DNA of 64,000 bases, taken from positions 2,108,001 through 2,172,000 of the forward strand of contig NZ_JADEXS020000001.1 of the NCBI RefSeq assembly GCF_015207005.2, written 5' to 3'. Position 1 is the stretch's first letter. Each line of letters opens with the position of its first letter. The notes under the pieces were generated by a model. That model was not told the DNA's origin and searched no databases. It saw nothing but the letters and a program-made list of their open reading frames with translations. Below are positions 45,968 to 56,125 of the stretch, piece after piece. The DNA comes from Desmonostoc muscorum LEGE 12446 (GTDB taxonomy: Bacteria > Cyanobacteriota > Cyanobacteriia > Cyanobacteriales > Nostocaceae). The translations under genes were made by a program, and so were the position numbers.

Positions 45968-46089
45968 TGGGCATTGGGCATTGGGCATTGGTTATTAATT
46001 CTTATCCCTCACTCCCTCATCTCCCTCATCTCCCTCATCTCCCTCATCTCCCTCATCTCCCCACTCCCCACTCCCCACTCCCTCATCCC
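45968..46089. repeat. GGGCATT / CTCATCTCC minisatellite
   Basis: Three GGGCATT units and about nine CTCATCTCC / CCACTCC units between convergent genes; the stop of the cupin gene begins at its right edge. Confidence 0.75.
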
Positions 46090-46497
46090 CTACTCATTTT
46101 CCCCTACAGACTTGATCAAATTTAGGTCATAGGGACGCTCTGTGTCATCCTCACCCAAATACTCGCCATTTTGAATTTCTAAAATAACTAACGGAATATG
46201 ACCAGGATTTTCTACCTTATGCAGTGTTGCTGCGGGAACATAAGTTGACTGATTGCGATTTAGTAGTATTTCCTCATCACCACAAGTGACTTTCGCTACA
46301 CCTGAGACTACAACCCAGTGTTCATTGCGATGATAATGGATTTGTGATTTAATGCCGTGCCTGGGCTTGATTTCAACGCGACTAATTCTATAGGTTGCTC
46401 CCTCTTCAATAACCTCGACATTACCCCAGTACCGTGTACCAGAATGTGAAGACGCTTCATTAATATTTGACTGAGTATTATTTTCATTCAGAGTCAT
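46090..46497 (-). CDS. Cupin protein, mannose-6-phosphate isomerase type II C-terminal-like
   Basis: 135 residues. One cupin barrel with QIHYHRNEHWVVVSGVAKV (metal-ligand HxH and E near residue 55) and STYVPAATLHKVENPGHIPL near 88, followed by EIQNGEYLGEDDTERPYD. This is the isomerase half of ManC/AlgA-like enzymes, here standing alone. It may isomerise mannose-6-phosphate to fructose-6-phosphate for exopolysaccharide synthesis; a non-enzymatic sugar-binding role is possible. Confidence 0.85.
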   Translation of the reverse strand: MTLNENNTQSNINEASSHSGTRYWGNVEVIEEGATYRISRVEIKPRHGIKSQIHYHRNEHWVVVSGVAKVTCGDEEILLNRNQSTYVPAATLHKVENPGHIPLVILEIQNGEYLGEDDTERPYDLNLIKSVGENE

Positions 46498-46593
46498 AAC
46501 TAATTTCTCAACTCAATGATTATGAATATTTGTCAATAATCTACCGCAAAGGAAGTAAATCTGGGTAACCATTCCCGATGAAACAACGAATAT

Positions 46594-46662
46594 ACCCCAC
46601 TCCCTCATCCCCCTCATCTCCTTCATCTCCCCCACTCCCCACTCCCTACTCCCTACTCCCTA
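46594..46662. repeat. CTCATCCCC / CTCCCTA minisatellite
   Basis: C-rich units only (CCCTCATCC, CACTCCC, CTACTCC) just past the stop of the upstream minus-strand gene. Confidence 0.6.
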
Positions 46663-46670
46663 TTTTCAAA

Positions 46671-48014
46671 CTAGCCTCCCGTATACTGAATCCTATAAAT
46701 CCGGTTATTGGCTTCTTCTGTTAATAATAGACTGCCATCTGGTAAGACAAGTAAACCCACAGGTCGTCCCCAAGTACTTGGTACAGAAGGATTGAGCAAA
46801 AACCCTGTGAGAAAATCTTCGTAATAGCCTTGTGGTTGTCCTTTTGTATCAAAGGGAACAAACACAACTTTGTAACCAGTACCGCGATCGCGGTTCCAAG
46901 AACCACGAAAAGCAGCAAAAGCACCGTTACGGTATTTTTCTGGAAATGTTTTACCATCATAAAACTGCAAACCCAATGCTGCTGAGTGCGCCTGAAACAG
47001 CACATCCGGGGTTTTGGTACGGGCTGCTAAGTCGGGGCGTTTGCTTTGTTCTTTGGTTTTTTGACGCGGATCGAGGTTCTTTGGCGTCAGGTAAGTATAA
47101 GGCCAGCCGTAAAATTCTCCCTTTCGGATGCGTGTCAAATAATCTGGCACCAAATCATCACCGATTCCATCCCGTTCATTAACAGTGGTGTAAAGTTCCT
47201 TAGTTACAGGATGAAAATCCAAACCAACAGGGTTACGCAAACCGGAGGCGAAAGTCTGCTGCTGCGAACCATCCAAATTCATCACCTGCACCGAAGCCCG
47301 TGGTAAGGGTTCTTCATCGACGTTGGTTCCTGAACCAATTGAAACATATAATTTATTGCCATCAGGCGAGACAACAACATTGCGTGTCCAATGATTGTTA
47401 TAACCTTGGGCAGGCAAGTCAGCAATTTTTTGCCCGTTGCCCGTAATTTGGTTTTGACCTTGAGTATAGGGAAAACGCAATACAGCATCTGTGTTCCCCA
47501 GAAAAAAGGAATCGCCTGCAAAAGCCATGCCAAAGGGGCGGTTGAGTCCGTTGTCCCCAGTAGCAAAGGTTTCTCGAACATCGGCTACACCATCACCATT
47601 GGTATCACGCAATAAACAAATGCGATTTTGCCCGGTTTCAGTTACCAGTACATCACCATTGGGGGTTAAAGCTAGCCACCGTGGGGCATTTAAACCTTCA
47701 GCAAAAATGTTAACTGTAAAGCCTGGTGGTACGCGTAGTACCGGGTTTTGGGGAATGGGCACAACCTCAGGCCGCTTAGACGCACTTTCTGTTGCGAAGG
47801 GTGCCGGTAAGTTCTTGAGATTGATTTGGATAGGTTTAGGTGAAAATGCTTCAGTCCGGATGATATTTTTTGACTGTGTAGTATTTTGTGTCAGTTCGGT
47901 ATCAGATACAGATGTTTGCGGTGGTGGATTATCTGAGGAGGCGCGAGTCTGGTTACAGGCTGCTACCAAGGTGAGTAAAAAAACTGGTAGCAAGAAACGC
48001 CCAGGAACTTTCAT
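46671..48014 (-). CDS. PQQ-type sugar (sorbosone) dehydrogenase-like lipoprotein
   Basis: 447 residues from the ATG at 48014. Signal peptide ending in the lipobox LTLVAAC, so it is probably a lipid-anchored outer-face protein. The six-bladed propeller of the sorbosone/glucose dehydrogenase family follows, with GFTVNIFAEGLNAPRWLAL, NGDVLVTETGQNRI, NHWTRNVVVSPDGNKLYVS, GLRNPVGLDFHPVTKELYTT and GEFYGWPYTYL. A Ca2+/PQQ-binding pocket is likely but not provable here. A longer in-frame start (MCIVFTAM) lies upstream, but the lipoprotein signal supports 48014. Confidence 0.85.
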   Translation of the reverse strand: MKVPGRFLLPVFLLTLVAACNQTRASSDNPPPQTSVSDTELTQNTTQSKNIIRTEAFSPKPIQINLKNLPAPFATESASKRPEVVPIPQNPVLRVPPGFTVNIFAEGLNAPRWLALTPNGDVLVTETGQNRICLLRDTNGDGVADVRETFATGDNGLNRPFGMAFAGDSFFLGNTDAVLRFPYTQGQNQITGNGQKIADLPAQGYNNHWTRNVVVSPDGNKLYVSIGSGTNVDEEPLPRASVQVMNLDGSQQQTFASGLRNPVGLDFHPVTKELYTTVNERDGIGDDLVPDYLTRIRKGEFYGWPYTYLTPKNLDPRQKTKEQSKRPDLAARTKTPDVLFQAHSAALGLQFYDGKTFPEKYRNGAFAAFRGSWNRDRGTGYKVVFVPFDTKGQPQGYYEDFLTGFLLNPSVPSTWGRPVGLLVLPDGSLLLTEEANNRIYRIQYTGG

Positions 48015-48096
48015 GGCGGTAAACACTATACACAATTTTTATACTCTAGACTTGAAACTTAATAATTGTCGCCAGCCTAAAGTCCGATTTTTTTGA

Positions 48097-48229
48097 AGGG
48101 ATTGGGTATTGGGGACTGGGTATTGGGGATTGATACTCCCGATTGAGGATTGGAAATATAGTATTTCTAATCTTAATTCCCTAATCCCCAGTCCCCAGTC
48201 CCCAGTCCCCAGTCCCCAGTCCCTAATCC
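48097..48229. repeat. GGGGACT / CCCCAGT palindromic minisatellite
   Basis: GGGTATT and GGGGACT units, a central unique stretch, then five CCCAGTC units. It fills the gap between two minus-strand genes. Confidence 0.75.
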
Positions 48230-49441
48230 TCACACATATAAACATTTATTTGTCAATAAAAAATTTTCAAATTCGGCTGCTGGTAATGGACGACTAAATA
48301 GAAAACCTTGCATGGAATTACAGTTGTGTTGGCGCAAAAAAGCTAGTTCTGCTTCGGTCTCTACACCTTCAGCAACGACATCTAGATTGAGATTGTGAGC
48401 CATTTGAATTAATGCTTTGGTAATGGCTGATTTTTGGGGGTCGTTGGCAACATTATGAATAAAATAACGGTCGATTTTTAAAGTATTAATTGGTAAATTT
48501 TTCAGATAAATCAAAGAAGAGTAGCCTGTACCAAAATCATCGATCGCTATTTTTATACCCAGAGAACGCAATTTATTCATAGTAGCGATCGCACTATTGA
48601 TATCTTGCATAATCATACTTTCAGTAAGTTCTAATTCTAGGCAATATGCTTGCAATTTATTGGTTTCTATAAAATTGACTATTTTCTGAATAAAATCTGG
48701 TTGATTAAATTCAAGTACTGACAAATTTACAGCAACATTCAATGAATAAATTCCAGCATCACGCCAGCTTTTAATTTGCTCGCAGACTTTTTTTACTACC
48801 CATTTTCCAATAGGAACAATTAAACCTGTAGATTCTGCTAAGGGAATAAATTCTGTGGGATAAATTACCCCCAATTCCGGACTTTGCCAACGCAGCAAAC
48901 TTTCAGCGGCTACTATTTTACCAGAAGCAATATCCACTATTGGTTGATAATAAATCTCAAATTCTTGAAAATTATCTTGTTTAATTGCCCGATGTAAGCT
49001 AATTTCTAACAACTGCATTTTCGGAGACAAGTTGTGAAGTGCAGTTTGAGGAGATAAATATCTTTTTAAAGTAGCGTGCTTTTTCAACCTGTTCATGATG
49101 GCACTTAATAACTCAGCCCGAGTGAATGGCTTAGTTACATAGTCATCTGCACCCAGATCCATACCTCGACGAAAGTCAGATTTGGCAGATTTGGCAGTGA
49201 GAAAAATGAAGGGAATTGTTGCCGTCATCGGGTCTTGACGTAATGCTGTTAGCACGCCATAACCGTCAAGTTCTGGCATCATCATGTCACACAAAATTAA
49301 ATCGGGAACTTCAGAAATAGCAAAATTTACGCCGATTCTGCCATTGGGGGCAGCAATAGTTTCAAAATCTTCAGCTTCTAGCAAATCTAAAATATTTTCT
49401 CTGACTGATTCTTCATCTTCAATTATTAAAATTTTCGTCAT
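48230..49441 (-). CDS. Response regulator with an EAL phosphodiesterase domain
   Basis: 403 residues. The receiver domain (1-120) has the phospho-Asp in [15 protein letters not shown] near 54 and [20 protein letters not shown]. The EAL domain spans about 150-395: the signature is AAESLLRW instead of EALLRW, while [18 protein letters not shown] and VVAEGVET are intact, so the catalytic Glu and most metal ligands remain. Expected activity is hydrolysis of cyclic-di-GMP, controlled by phosphorylation. It starts 15 bp after the sensor kinase gene, so the two are a cognate pair. Confidence 0.92.
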   Translation of the reverse strand: MTKILIIEDEESVRENILDLLEAEDFETIAAPNGRIGVNFAISEVPDLILCDMMMPELDGYGVLTALRQDPMTATIPFIFLTAKSAKSDFRRGMDLGADDYVTKPFTRAELLSAIMNRLKKHATLKRYLSPQTALHNLSPKMQLLEISLHRAIKQDNFQEFEIYYQPIVDIASGKIVAAESLLRWQSPELGVIYPTEFIPLAESTGLIVPIGKWVVKKVCEQIKSWRDAGIYSLNVAVNLSVLEFNQPDFIQKIVNFIETNKLQAYCLELELTESMIMQDINSAIATMNKLRSLGIKIAIDDFGTGYSSLIYLKNLPINTLKIDRYFIHNVANDPQKSAITKALIQMAHNLNLDVVAEGVETEAELAFLRQHNCNSMQGFLFSRPLPAAEFENFLLTNKCLYV

Positions 49442-49455
49442 AATTAACCTCTTAT

Positions 49456-51723
49456 TTATATTTTATTATTTAACGATATAATCACAGTAAACTTTGTGCC
49501 TAAACCCACCGTGCTTGTGACAAAAATTTCACCTTCATGGATATCTACACAGTTTTTAACAATTGCCATTCCCAATCCAGTACCTAGTATATTGCCGACA
49601 TTACTGGCACGATGAAACGATTCAAACAGTAAAGGTAGATCTTCTTCTGGAATACCAATTCCCCAATCTTGAATTTCAAATACTGCTTGTCCATTTTGAC
49701 AACTCAGACTAAACTTGATAATGCTATCATCTGGGGAATATTTAATTGCATTTGATAGTAAGTTATTGAAAATATGTCCCAATAATTTGTCATCCATGCA
49801 GCAAGGTATAGATTCATATTGACTGATGAAAGAAATCAAGCGCTGGTTGTTGGAATTCATCTGTATTTCTTCCAGCAGTTGTTGGCAGTATTTGACTAAA
49901 TCAAAGGATGTTGGTCTATACTCTAATTTCCCGGTTCCCGCTTTCCCGATAAGTAACACGTCATTCAACATTTCAGTCATCCGCTTGACGGCCGTTTGAA
50001 TCCGATGCAAGTGAGTGAGTTGTTTTTGTTCGGTCCATTTGTGGCGGTAGTGTTCGAGTAACTCACAAGAAGAAAGGATAGTAGTCAACGGTGTGCGGAA
50101 TTCATGAGAAGTCATGGAGACAAAGCGAGATTTAAGTTCGCTGAGTTGTTTTTCTTTTTCTAGTGCTATTGTGAGTTTTTGTTCTAATTTCTTCCGTTCT
50201 GTGATATCTACCCAGTAACCCACTATTTCCATAGGGTTACCAGTTTGATCTCGGGCTAGCTTACCTTGGTCGTATATCCAACGATAGATGCCGTCTTGGT
50301 GTAAAAATCGGTACTCTACAGTGTACTGTCCTTGCTCTAATATCTTTGACAGTTGAGCAAACACTTGGGTTGTGTCTTCTGGATGAATATGACTAGCCCA
50401 AAAATTAGAATTTTCAACAAATTTTCGTGGTTCATAGCCCGTGATTGTCGTGACATTTTCGCTAACAAATGTCACGCCGAAGTCTCCAGAAATCTTGCAG
50501 GTATAGATGACAGATGGGCTAAAAGAAAGTAAATGTTGCAGCTGCTTTTGTTCGCCAACTTTGCATTCTTGTAGCGCCGCTTCTTGTTTATTACTAGCGT
50601 AGCAATTGAAAATTTTTCCTTGGCAATCGCATAGCGGCAAAGCACGTACCAAATACCAGGAATAGGTTTTGTCAGTTCCTCTAGACCAAACTTCAGCGAT
50701 CGCTAGAGATTTTTGCCAAAAGTTGGGATGATAACCTAAGAAAACCGAGTCTCTATCTTTGGGAAAAACAGCCTCCGGGATAGTATCCATAACTAGCTGC
50801 AACATTTGCTGGGATTGCCACAGTTGTCCCTGTTTTGCCTGTACATGGGAGGTAATATCCACAGAAACTCCAATGAGGCGGGCGGGTTTGGCTGTGGTGT
50901 CTTTAAGTACTATAGCGTGTATTGGTAGCCATTTGTACTTATGCCATTGCCCTGGAAACAAAATACTGTACTCTACCCCAAAAAAACCAATACTAGCGAT
51001 GTAGTTTTGGACATCTTCTGAATAAACACCTTGTGTCAAACCACTACCTAATTTCTGTTCTAGAGTTCGTCCAATAAACTCTAGCCATTTCTCAAAAAAA
51101 TTCCCCAAAGTGTAACTATCTGACATCGAAATCAGCACAGGTAGTGTATCAGCTATGATGCAAAAGCGCTGTTCACTTTCACATAGTGTTTCAAAAGCCG
51201 TGATATCCTTGTCAATCTCAGTGGATTCGTGAATTTTTTCCGATTCATTCACTACCGCTGACTCTAGCAAACGCCGTTGTTCTTCAGTTTGCTTGTTGTT
51301 ATCTGTAGTTTTCTCTATTTCTTGTGCCAGTGCTTGACAAATACTCTCAGGAGTGATCACACCGATAACTTGCCCTTGGTTATCCACAACTGGCAGTAGA
51401 TCCAACTGCTGCTGGCATAGGAGTGACAGGGCACAGGACATTTCCTGAAATTCTGACACCTTCAATGTTTTCACCGAGGTATGCATCACCTCAGAAATCT
51501 TGGCTGTTTTCAAGTCAGTCCCTGAAGCTATTAGCTGTACAATATCATGCTTTGTGAAGCATCCCACTAACTGTGAACAAGAACTGACCAAGACACTTTT
51601 GCTCTGTGTTGCCATCAAAGCGATCGCATCTGATAGTGGTGTTTCCGGCACAACCATTAGCGGCGAACAGTCTATTACTGACTCTAAGCTTTCTAGCCCG
51701 AGAAACTGAGATAAAGCTTGCAT
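49456..51723 (-). CDS. Hybrid-sensory histidine kinase (CBS, PAS, HisKA, HATPase_c)
   Basis: 755 residues. Two CBS domains at about 10-130 ([31 protein letters not shown]). PAS domains follow at about 180-500, the last with [16 protein letters not shown] and a PAC motif [15 protein letters not shown]. The HisKA phospho-acceptor is [10 protein letters not shown] near 538, and the HATPase has N box [17 protein letters not shown]1 [10 protein letters not shown] and G2 [11 protein letters not shown]. No transmembrane segment is seen, so it is cytoplasmic; the CBS pair may sense adenosine nucleotides. It is paired with the downstream EAL response regulator. Confidence 0.92.
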   Translation of the reverse strand: MQALSQFLGLESLESVIDCSPLMVVPETPLSDAIALMATQSKSVLVSSCSQLVGCFTKHDIVQLIASGTDLKTAKISEVMHTSVKTLKVSEFQEMSCALSLLCQQQLDLLPVVDNQGQVIGVITPESICQALAQEIEKTTDNNKQTEEQRRLLESAVVNESEKIHESTEIDKDITAFETLCESEQRFCIIADTLPVLISMSDSYTLGNFFEKWLEFIGRTLEQKLGSGLTQGVYSEDVQNYIASIGFFGVEYSILFPGQWHKYKWLPIHAIVLKDTTAKPARLIGVSVDITSHVQAKQGQLWQSQQMLQLVMDTIPEAVFPKDRDSVFLGYHPNFWQKSLAIAEVWSRGTDKTYSWYLVRALPLCDCQGKIFNCYASNKQEAALQECKVGEQKQLQHLLSFSPSVIYTCKISGDFGVTFVSENVTTITGYEPRKFVENSNFWASHIHPEDTTQVFAQLSKILEQGQYTVEYRFLHQDGIYRWIYDQGKLARDQTGNPMEIVGYWVDITERKKLEQKLTIALEKEKQLSELKSRFVSMTSHEFRTPLTTILSSCELLEHYRHKWTEQKQLTHLHRIQTAVKRMTEMLNDVLLIGKAGTGKLEYRPTSFDLVKYCQQLLEEIQMNSNNQRLISFISQYESIPCCMDDKLLGHIFNNLLSNAIKYSPDDSIIKFSLSCQNGQAVFEIQDWGIGIPEEDLPLLFESFHRASNVGNILGTGLGMAIVKNCVDIHEGEIFVTSTVGLGTKFTVIISLNNKI

Positions 51724-51879
51724 AGATTATTACTATAGCTATCATCAAACGATAGTTATCTAAAGCTGCTCACTTAAGCATTCTCTAATATTTTGACGTG
51801 AAAGAGTTAGTAATCTCTGAAGTATAAACACTGGAAAAATAGTGTTAAGAAATACAAAGTGGTTTATAGGTTAGTTGGA

Positions 51880-51992
51880 AATGGGAAATGGGGCATGGGG
51901 CATGGGGCATGGGGTATGGGGTATGGGGAGATTATAAAAAAGCTTCCCACCCCTCCCAATGCCCAATGCCCAATGCCCAATGCCCAATGCCC
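51880..51992. repeat. GGGGCAT / GCCCAAT palindromic minisatellite
   Basis: About six GGGGCAT/GGGGTAT units mirrored by five TGCCCAA units. Its right edge abuts the stop of the glycoside-hydrolase-like gene. Confidence 0.75.
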
Positions 51993-51994
51993 GA

Positions 51995-53824
51995 CTAACG
52001 CAACTCTACCCGCCTTTCGCCATAACGCAGCAGCCTTTCTATGGTTGCAAGCCGATTTTCCCAGACTCTGACCTGGTAGGAATTTGACTTGATTTCTTCC
52101 TTCATCAACACTCGAAATTGAGACTGGAACCGAGTCAGGGAGGCTCTGGCTACTAGTAATTTACTAGCAGAAGGCGCAGTGGCAAGTTGATTTAAAGCAG
52201 TACGTAAAACTTCTGCTTGGTTGTTAAAATCTGAAATTGTTCGAGCAGGCATTGGCAATTGCTCATTTTGCCAAACAAATTTCCATTCTCGTTGCAGCGC
52301 AGCATAACGAATGGCAGCGGTTTGAAAAGGCTGGCGGTGAGGAATAGGTTCAGTTGTTGTAGATTGAACTTTACCTTGGGTGCTAATAAAAAGTTTTTGG
52401 AGTTCATTGTTAAAATTCTCGGCGGCAAAGAGTGCATAACCACTAACTGGCAAATCCCTTACCAATTGCAGTTGGTCGAATGCTCCAATTGTTGGCAAAG
52501 AAAGTAAGCGAATTCCTGGTACTAACAAGGTAGCCCCCAATTGTTTAGAGGCAATCCAGGGTTGAGCCAGTCGTTGAAAGCGCGATGTATCCAGAGCATA
52601 AGTCATGGGAACGATTAAATCTACATCCCCTCGCCTTGCCCAAATTTCCCAGTTTTGTTGAATTTTTTCAACCCGTTCTATTTGTGGCAAAGGAAAGACT
52701 GCAACTGACAAAATCAAATTTGCTCGCTTTTGTCGCAACTGCTGTGATAGGTGAGCAACAAAGCTATCAACTTGCTCGGTGCGAAATGCCGTCCACTTTT
52801 GCCAGAGTTCTGGTTGGCTAGGAGAAATATTCAGTGGATCTACACCAGTCAGCTGCTGAAACTGCGCTCTTGCAGCTTTACCATAACCGTATGTTCGACC
52901 TGCAAGTGGGTCTTGGAAGGGGTAACGAATGTAATCTAGCTGTAGACCGTCCACGTCATAACGGGTGACGATTTCCTCATATAGCTTGAGTAAATACTGG
53001 CGCACTTCGGGGTTGGCTGGGTCGAAGAATGGCTTAGTCTGACCAACGGGAATCATGTTGCCCAGGTTATCGTAGTTTGCCCAATCGGGATGAGCAGCCA
53101 GTACTGGCCCTGGGTAATTAGGATTAACTTTGATAATTTCATTGTGACGTTGGTTACCAGCCGCAAAAGTCCAAACCCAAGCGTGTAATTCCATATCCCG
53201 CTCATGGGCTAGTTTGACTGCATCTGCCAAAGGGTCCCAACCACGAATTAATGGGTTTTGTTCTTTGGCAACTTGGCTGGGATAAATTGTGTAGCCAGCG
53301 TTAACAGTTTCAAAAAAGATGGTATTAATCCCGGTTGCTGCCAGTCGGTCAAAAATCTCGGCTAGTCCCGCCTTGCTACCAGCACGGACAATCGTCCCCC
53401 GATCTAACCAAACCGCGCGGATTTCTGGCTGAGCTAGTCTGCGATCTACAGGAAACTGTTGCCACAAAATTCTCTTGGCAATTAGCCATTGCTGACGAGC
53501 CAAAGCGTAATTTTTTTCGGCAATCAATTGGGGTAAGTTTTTGGCAATTACTTTCGCCTGTGCCAAGGCTTGCTCTCTGCTGGTTACTAGTGCCCCTGGT
53601 CTGGTTGAGGCTAATTGTGTTTCTTGTTTGACAGACTGGACATCTATGCTCTCTGAATTTGCAGAAGCCTCCCCAAAATCGGCAGCATTCGCTGATACGG
53701 CTAAATGGGCGCTTTCCACGCGACCGATCAGATTTTCTAACTCTTGCTGGAGAGCGATCGCTTCGTTTTGAGTAATCGGCTGATTGGAGTTCGGTACAAC
53801 ATCCAAACGCACCGCTTCTTCCAA
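51995..53824 (-). CDS. Glycoside-hydrolase-like (GHL10/DUF187) catalytic part of a split gene
   Basis: 609 residues with no ATG: the nearest start is TTG at 53824, and the frame stays open upstream through a minisatellite. The TIM-barrel signature is present: EIRAVWLDRGTIV near 128, ELHAWVWTFAAGNQRH near 210, and YDVDGLQLDYIRYPF near 290, followed by VPMTYALDTSRF. Family members are secreted and digest or bind polysaccharides, yet this piece has no signal peptide; the signal peptide and an extra domain are in the gene at 54101-54844. The two pieces together would make an 850-900-residue protein. It is either a pseudogene or a split that relies on an internal start. Confidence 0.75.
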   Translation of the reverse strand: MEEAVRLDVVPNSNQPITQNEAIALQQELENLIGRVESAHLAVSANAADFGEASANSESIDVQSVKQETQLASTRPGALVTSREQALAQAKVIAKNLPQLIAEKNYALARQQWLIAKRILWQQFPVDRRLAQPEIRAVWLDRGTIVRAGSKAGLAEIFDRLAATGINTIFFETVNAGYTIYPSQVAKEQNPLIRGWDPLADAVKLAHERDMELHAWVWTFAAGNQRHNEIIKVNPNYPGPVLAAHPDWANYDNLGNMIPVGQTKPFFDPANPEVRQYLLKLYEEIVTRYDVDGLQLDYIRYPFQDPLAGRTYGYGKAARAQFQQLTGVDPLNISPSQPELWQKWTAFRTEQVDSFVAHLSQQLRQKRANLILSVAVFPLPQIERVEKIQQNWEIWARRGDVDLIVPMTYALDTSRFQRLAQPWIASKQLGATLLVPGIRLLSLPTIGAFDQLQLVRDLPVSGYALFAAENFNNELQKLFISTQGKVQSTTTEPIPHRQPFQTAAIRYAALQREWKFVWQNEQLPMPARTISDFNNQAEVLRTALNQLATAPSASKLLVARASLTRFQSQFRVLMKEEIKSNSYQVRVWENRLATIERLLRYGERRVELR

Positions 53825-53899
53825 TTGGTCAATGGCCTCCTGGGAAGTTGGCGGTTTGACTACAGGAAGCGGCTCGGTTGGGGAGCAGTGGCAGTTTTT

Positions 53900-54050
53900 G
53901 GAGGAGGAGGGGGAGTGGGGGATGAGGGAGATGAGGGGGATGAGGGGGATGAGGGGGATGAGGGGGATGAGGGAGATGAGGGAGATAAACTGCCCCTCTG
54001 CTCCTCTGCCCCCTGCCCCCCTGCCCCCTGCCCCCTGCCCCCTGCCCCGC
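53900..54050. repeat. Palindromic minisatellite that separates the two parts of the glycoside-hydrolase-like gene
   Basis: GGGGATGAG units (at least six) on the left, CCCCTGCC units (six) on the right. It lies exactly between the two coding pieces. Confidence 0.85.
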
Positions 54051-54100
54051 TACCGTCGCCACGCTGGTAGAGCAGCTTTGAGAAGCTCCTTCTACTTTTT

Positions 54101-54844
54101 TCATGCGATTTGATGGCGCTGGTGTGCCATCAAATAGTAATTGACGGTAGTTTTTAGCCAAGCATTATCTAATTCTGCTGCTGAGGCTGTATCTGTTCCC
54201 CAACGCCAGCCTAAAAATGTGGAACGTTCAGTTGTGACTACTGCGGCAGGATTATCTTTGGAATTCCAAATGGCAGGAGATTGGGCGCCCATATCGTTGG
54301 GAATTACAGCACCACCGCGCACTTTGCCAAAGAGTGCAGTTTCACTTGCCCATCCTGGAAGTTTGGTTTTTGCAGGTTTGATTTCTTCTGTGCCGCTGAG
54401 GCTGAATCCCCAATAACCTCCTAAGAGCGATCGCAATAACTGGCGCACTCCTGGGGCTGATAAACTACCCGCAGGGCCACTGGCAATTAAACGCCCTCCT
54501 TTACTCATCCATTCTTCTAAGGCGATCGCTTGGCTTGGGGTTAATGTCTCGACGTTTGGCAAAAATAATATCCGGCGATCGCCCCAATCCGCCGCACTCC
54601 TTACATTATCTAGAGGAATTACACAATATTTCACCCCAATTGTTTGTAGGCGATCGGTTATCCCTGTCCATTGATTCGCATTTTCTTGGCTATGCACTAC
54701 GCTCAATACAGGTTCTTCTGTTGCCGCGTTTACTGGTAAAATACTAAATAAATTTAAAATTAAAATTTCCAACCCTAAAATCAATAATTTTCTAGTTTCT
54801 TTAATTTCTAAATTTATATTTTTTGGGTTTTCCTGATGCTTCAC
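54101..54844 (-). CDS. N-terminal part of the split glycoside-hydrolase-like gene
   Basis: 247 residues. A long positively charged start and a hydrophobic segment (LLILGLEILILNLFSILPVNA, signal ending near residue 40) are followed by a Rossmann-like domain: LSVVHSQENANQWTGITDRL, RRILFLPNVETLTPSQAIAL and GGRLIASGPAGSLSAPGVRQ, which resembles the glutamine-amidotransferase-like domain often placed before hydrolase domains. It ends RHQIA, just before the repeat that cuts it from the TIM-barrel part. Confidence 0.7.
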   Translation of the reverse strand: MKHQENPKNINLEIKETRKLLILGLEILILNLFSILPVNAATEEPVLSVVHSQENANQWTGITDRLQTIGVKYCVIPLDNVRSAADWGDRRILFLPNVETLTPSQAIALEEWMSKGGRLIASGPAGSLSAPGVRQLLRSLLGGYWGFSLSGTEEIKPAKTKLPGWASETALFGKVRGGAVIPNDMGAQSPAIWNSKDNPAAVVTTERSTFLGWRWGTDTASAAELDNAWLKTTVNYYLMAHQRHQIA

Positions 54845-54989
54845 CAGTCACTCCTTACTTAATTATTAATTAATTCACTTAGTTAATCATAATTCATTAA
54901 TACGTAATAGACTATTCGTAAAGCTACTTAATAAATATGCTTAATTAATCTAGCGTATCAAACACGATCAAAAATACCAAGCTTGATAC

Positions 54990-56123
54990 TCAAATAGTTA
55001 CAGGCGATTCCACATAAATTGTTGGTTCTTGCATTGTGAAATTAATTCCGTTCTTGACTAACTGTTTAGAAATTTTTTCATTTGCCAATTCCAATAAGCG
55101 CTTGCGTAATTGCAGAGAATTTTCACTAGAACCCAAGATAAAGAATGTGATTCTTGTTCGAGTTATTTGCTTTTGTTCGTTGTGATTTAAAAAAGTAATA
55201 CTAGTGCTGCCTGGATCGATACCAAATAGGGAGTTAGTACTTTCAACAATTACCTGCTCAACTAAAGCTTGTTCTCGTTCTTCCAGCAGTTCTAAAAAAT
55301 CGAGGTAAAGTAAAACCATAATTTTCTTACCTCTAGTAATATTTTCAATTTCTAAGTTTGCCAATATTGAATTGGGAATAATAGACAATGTACTTTTAGC
55401 AGCAGTGCGAATTTTAGTTGAACGAATACCAATTGATTCAACTCGCCCAAACAAACCTTCAGGAATTTGTTGAGATTTCTGTAAACGAATATATTCTCCA
55501 GGAACAAACGGACGATCCAAATACAATACAATTGTTCCTAACAACTGTTCTAGGGTTTTTTGAGCAGCAAAAGCTACAGCTAATCCCCCAATTCCTAAAC
55601 CAGTTAGTAATCCAATTAGATTAAATTCTTGACTCTGAGCAAAAGCCAAGACGGCAATAAATCCAAAGATGACATTTGCTAGGGTTTCAAATACTAAAAG
55701 CAATTCATCTACTTCTCTACCAAACTTACGCACTAGCTCAATTCCATAGGCTCGAATAAACTGTCGGAATAAGCGAGAGGATAGCCAGGCCATGCTAAGA
55801 ATTACAGCTAAATCTATAATCGTCGAAAGAAATTTATAGATAGATTGATATTCGACAATCCACGCTAAAGAGAATGAAATGAGAATTAAACTACCTGTGA
55901 TTCTAAATAGATTTCTAATTGGGTCAATTAAATTGTTATAAATACTAGCAACTTGCTGCGGTGCAAAACGTCGAATGATAATTCGCAAGAATGTCGGGGT
56001 ATATCGTCCCACCAGCAAAGATAGGAGAATAAAAACTAAAAATACTCCAAAACTAGACAACGCCGATATTGTGCTATCACGTTGCAGAAATTCCAGAATT
56101 ATCTGTGAAATATTTTTCATCAC
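54990..56123 (-). CDS. MscS-family mechanosensitive channel 1
   Basis: 377 residues. About four transmembrane helices; the pore-lining and upper beta region is GLGIGGLAVAFAAQKTLEQL near 190, followed by LYLDRPFVPGEYIRL and the characteristic VESIGIRSTKIRT near 235. The C-terminal domain ends PTIYVESPVTI. It is a tandem paralogue of the gene 2 bp upstream, whose stop precedes this start, so the two are co-translated. A role in osmotic adjustment is likely; ion selectivity is unknown. Confidence 0.9.
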   Translation of the reverse strand: MMKNISQIILEFLQRDSTISALSSFGVFLVFILLSLLVGRYTPTFLRIIIRRFAPQQVASIYNNLIDPIRNLFRITGSLILISFSLAWIVEYQSIYKFLSTIIDLAVILSMAWLSSRLFRQFIRAYGIELVRKFGREVDELLLVFETLANVIFGFIAVLAFAQSQEFNLIGLLTGLGIGGLAVAFAAQKTLEQLLGTIVLYLDRPFVPGEYIRLQKSQQIPEGLFGRVESIGIRSTKIRTAAKSTLSIIPNSILANLEIENITRGKKIMVLLYLDFLELLEEREQALVEQVIVESTNSLFGIDPGSTSITFLNHNEQKQITRTRITFFILGSSENSLQLRKRLLELANEKISKQLVKNGINFTMQEPTIYVESPVTI

Positions 56124-56125
56124 TT

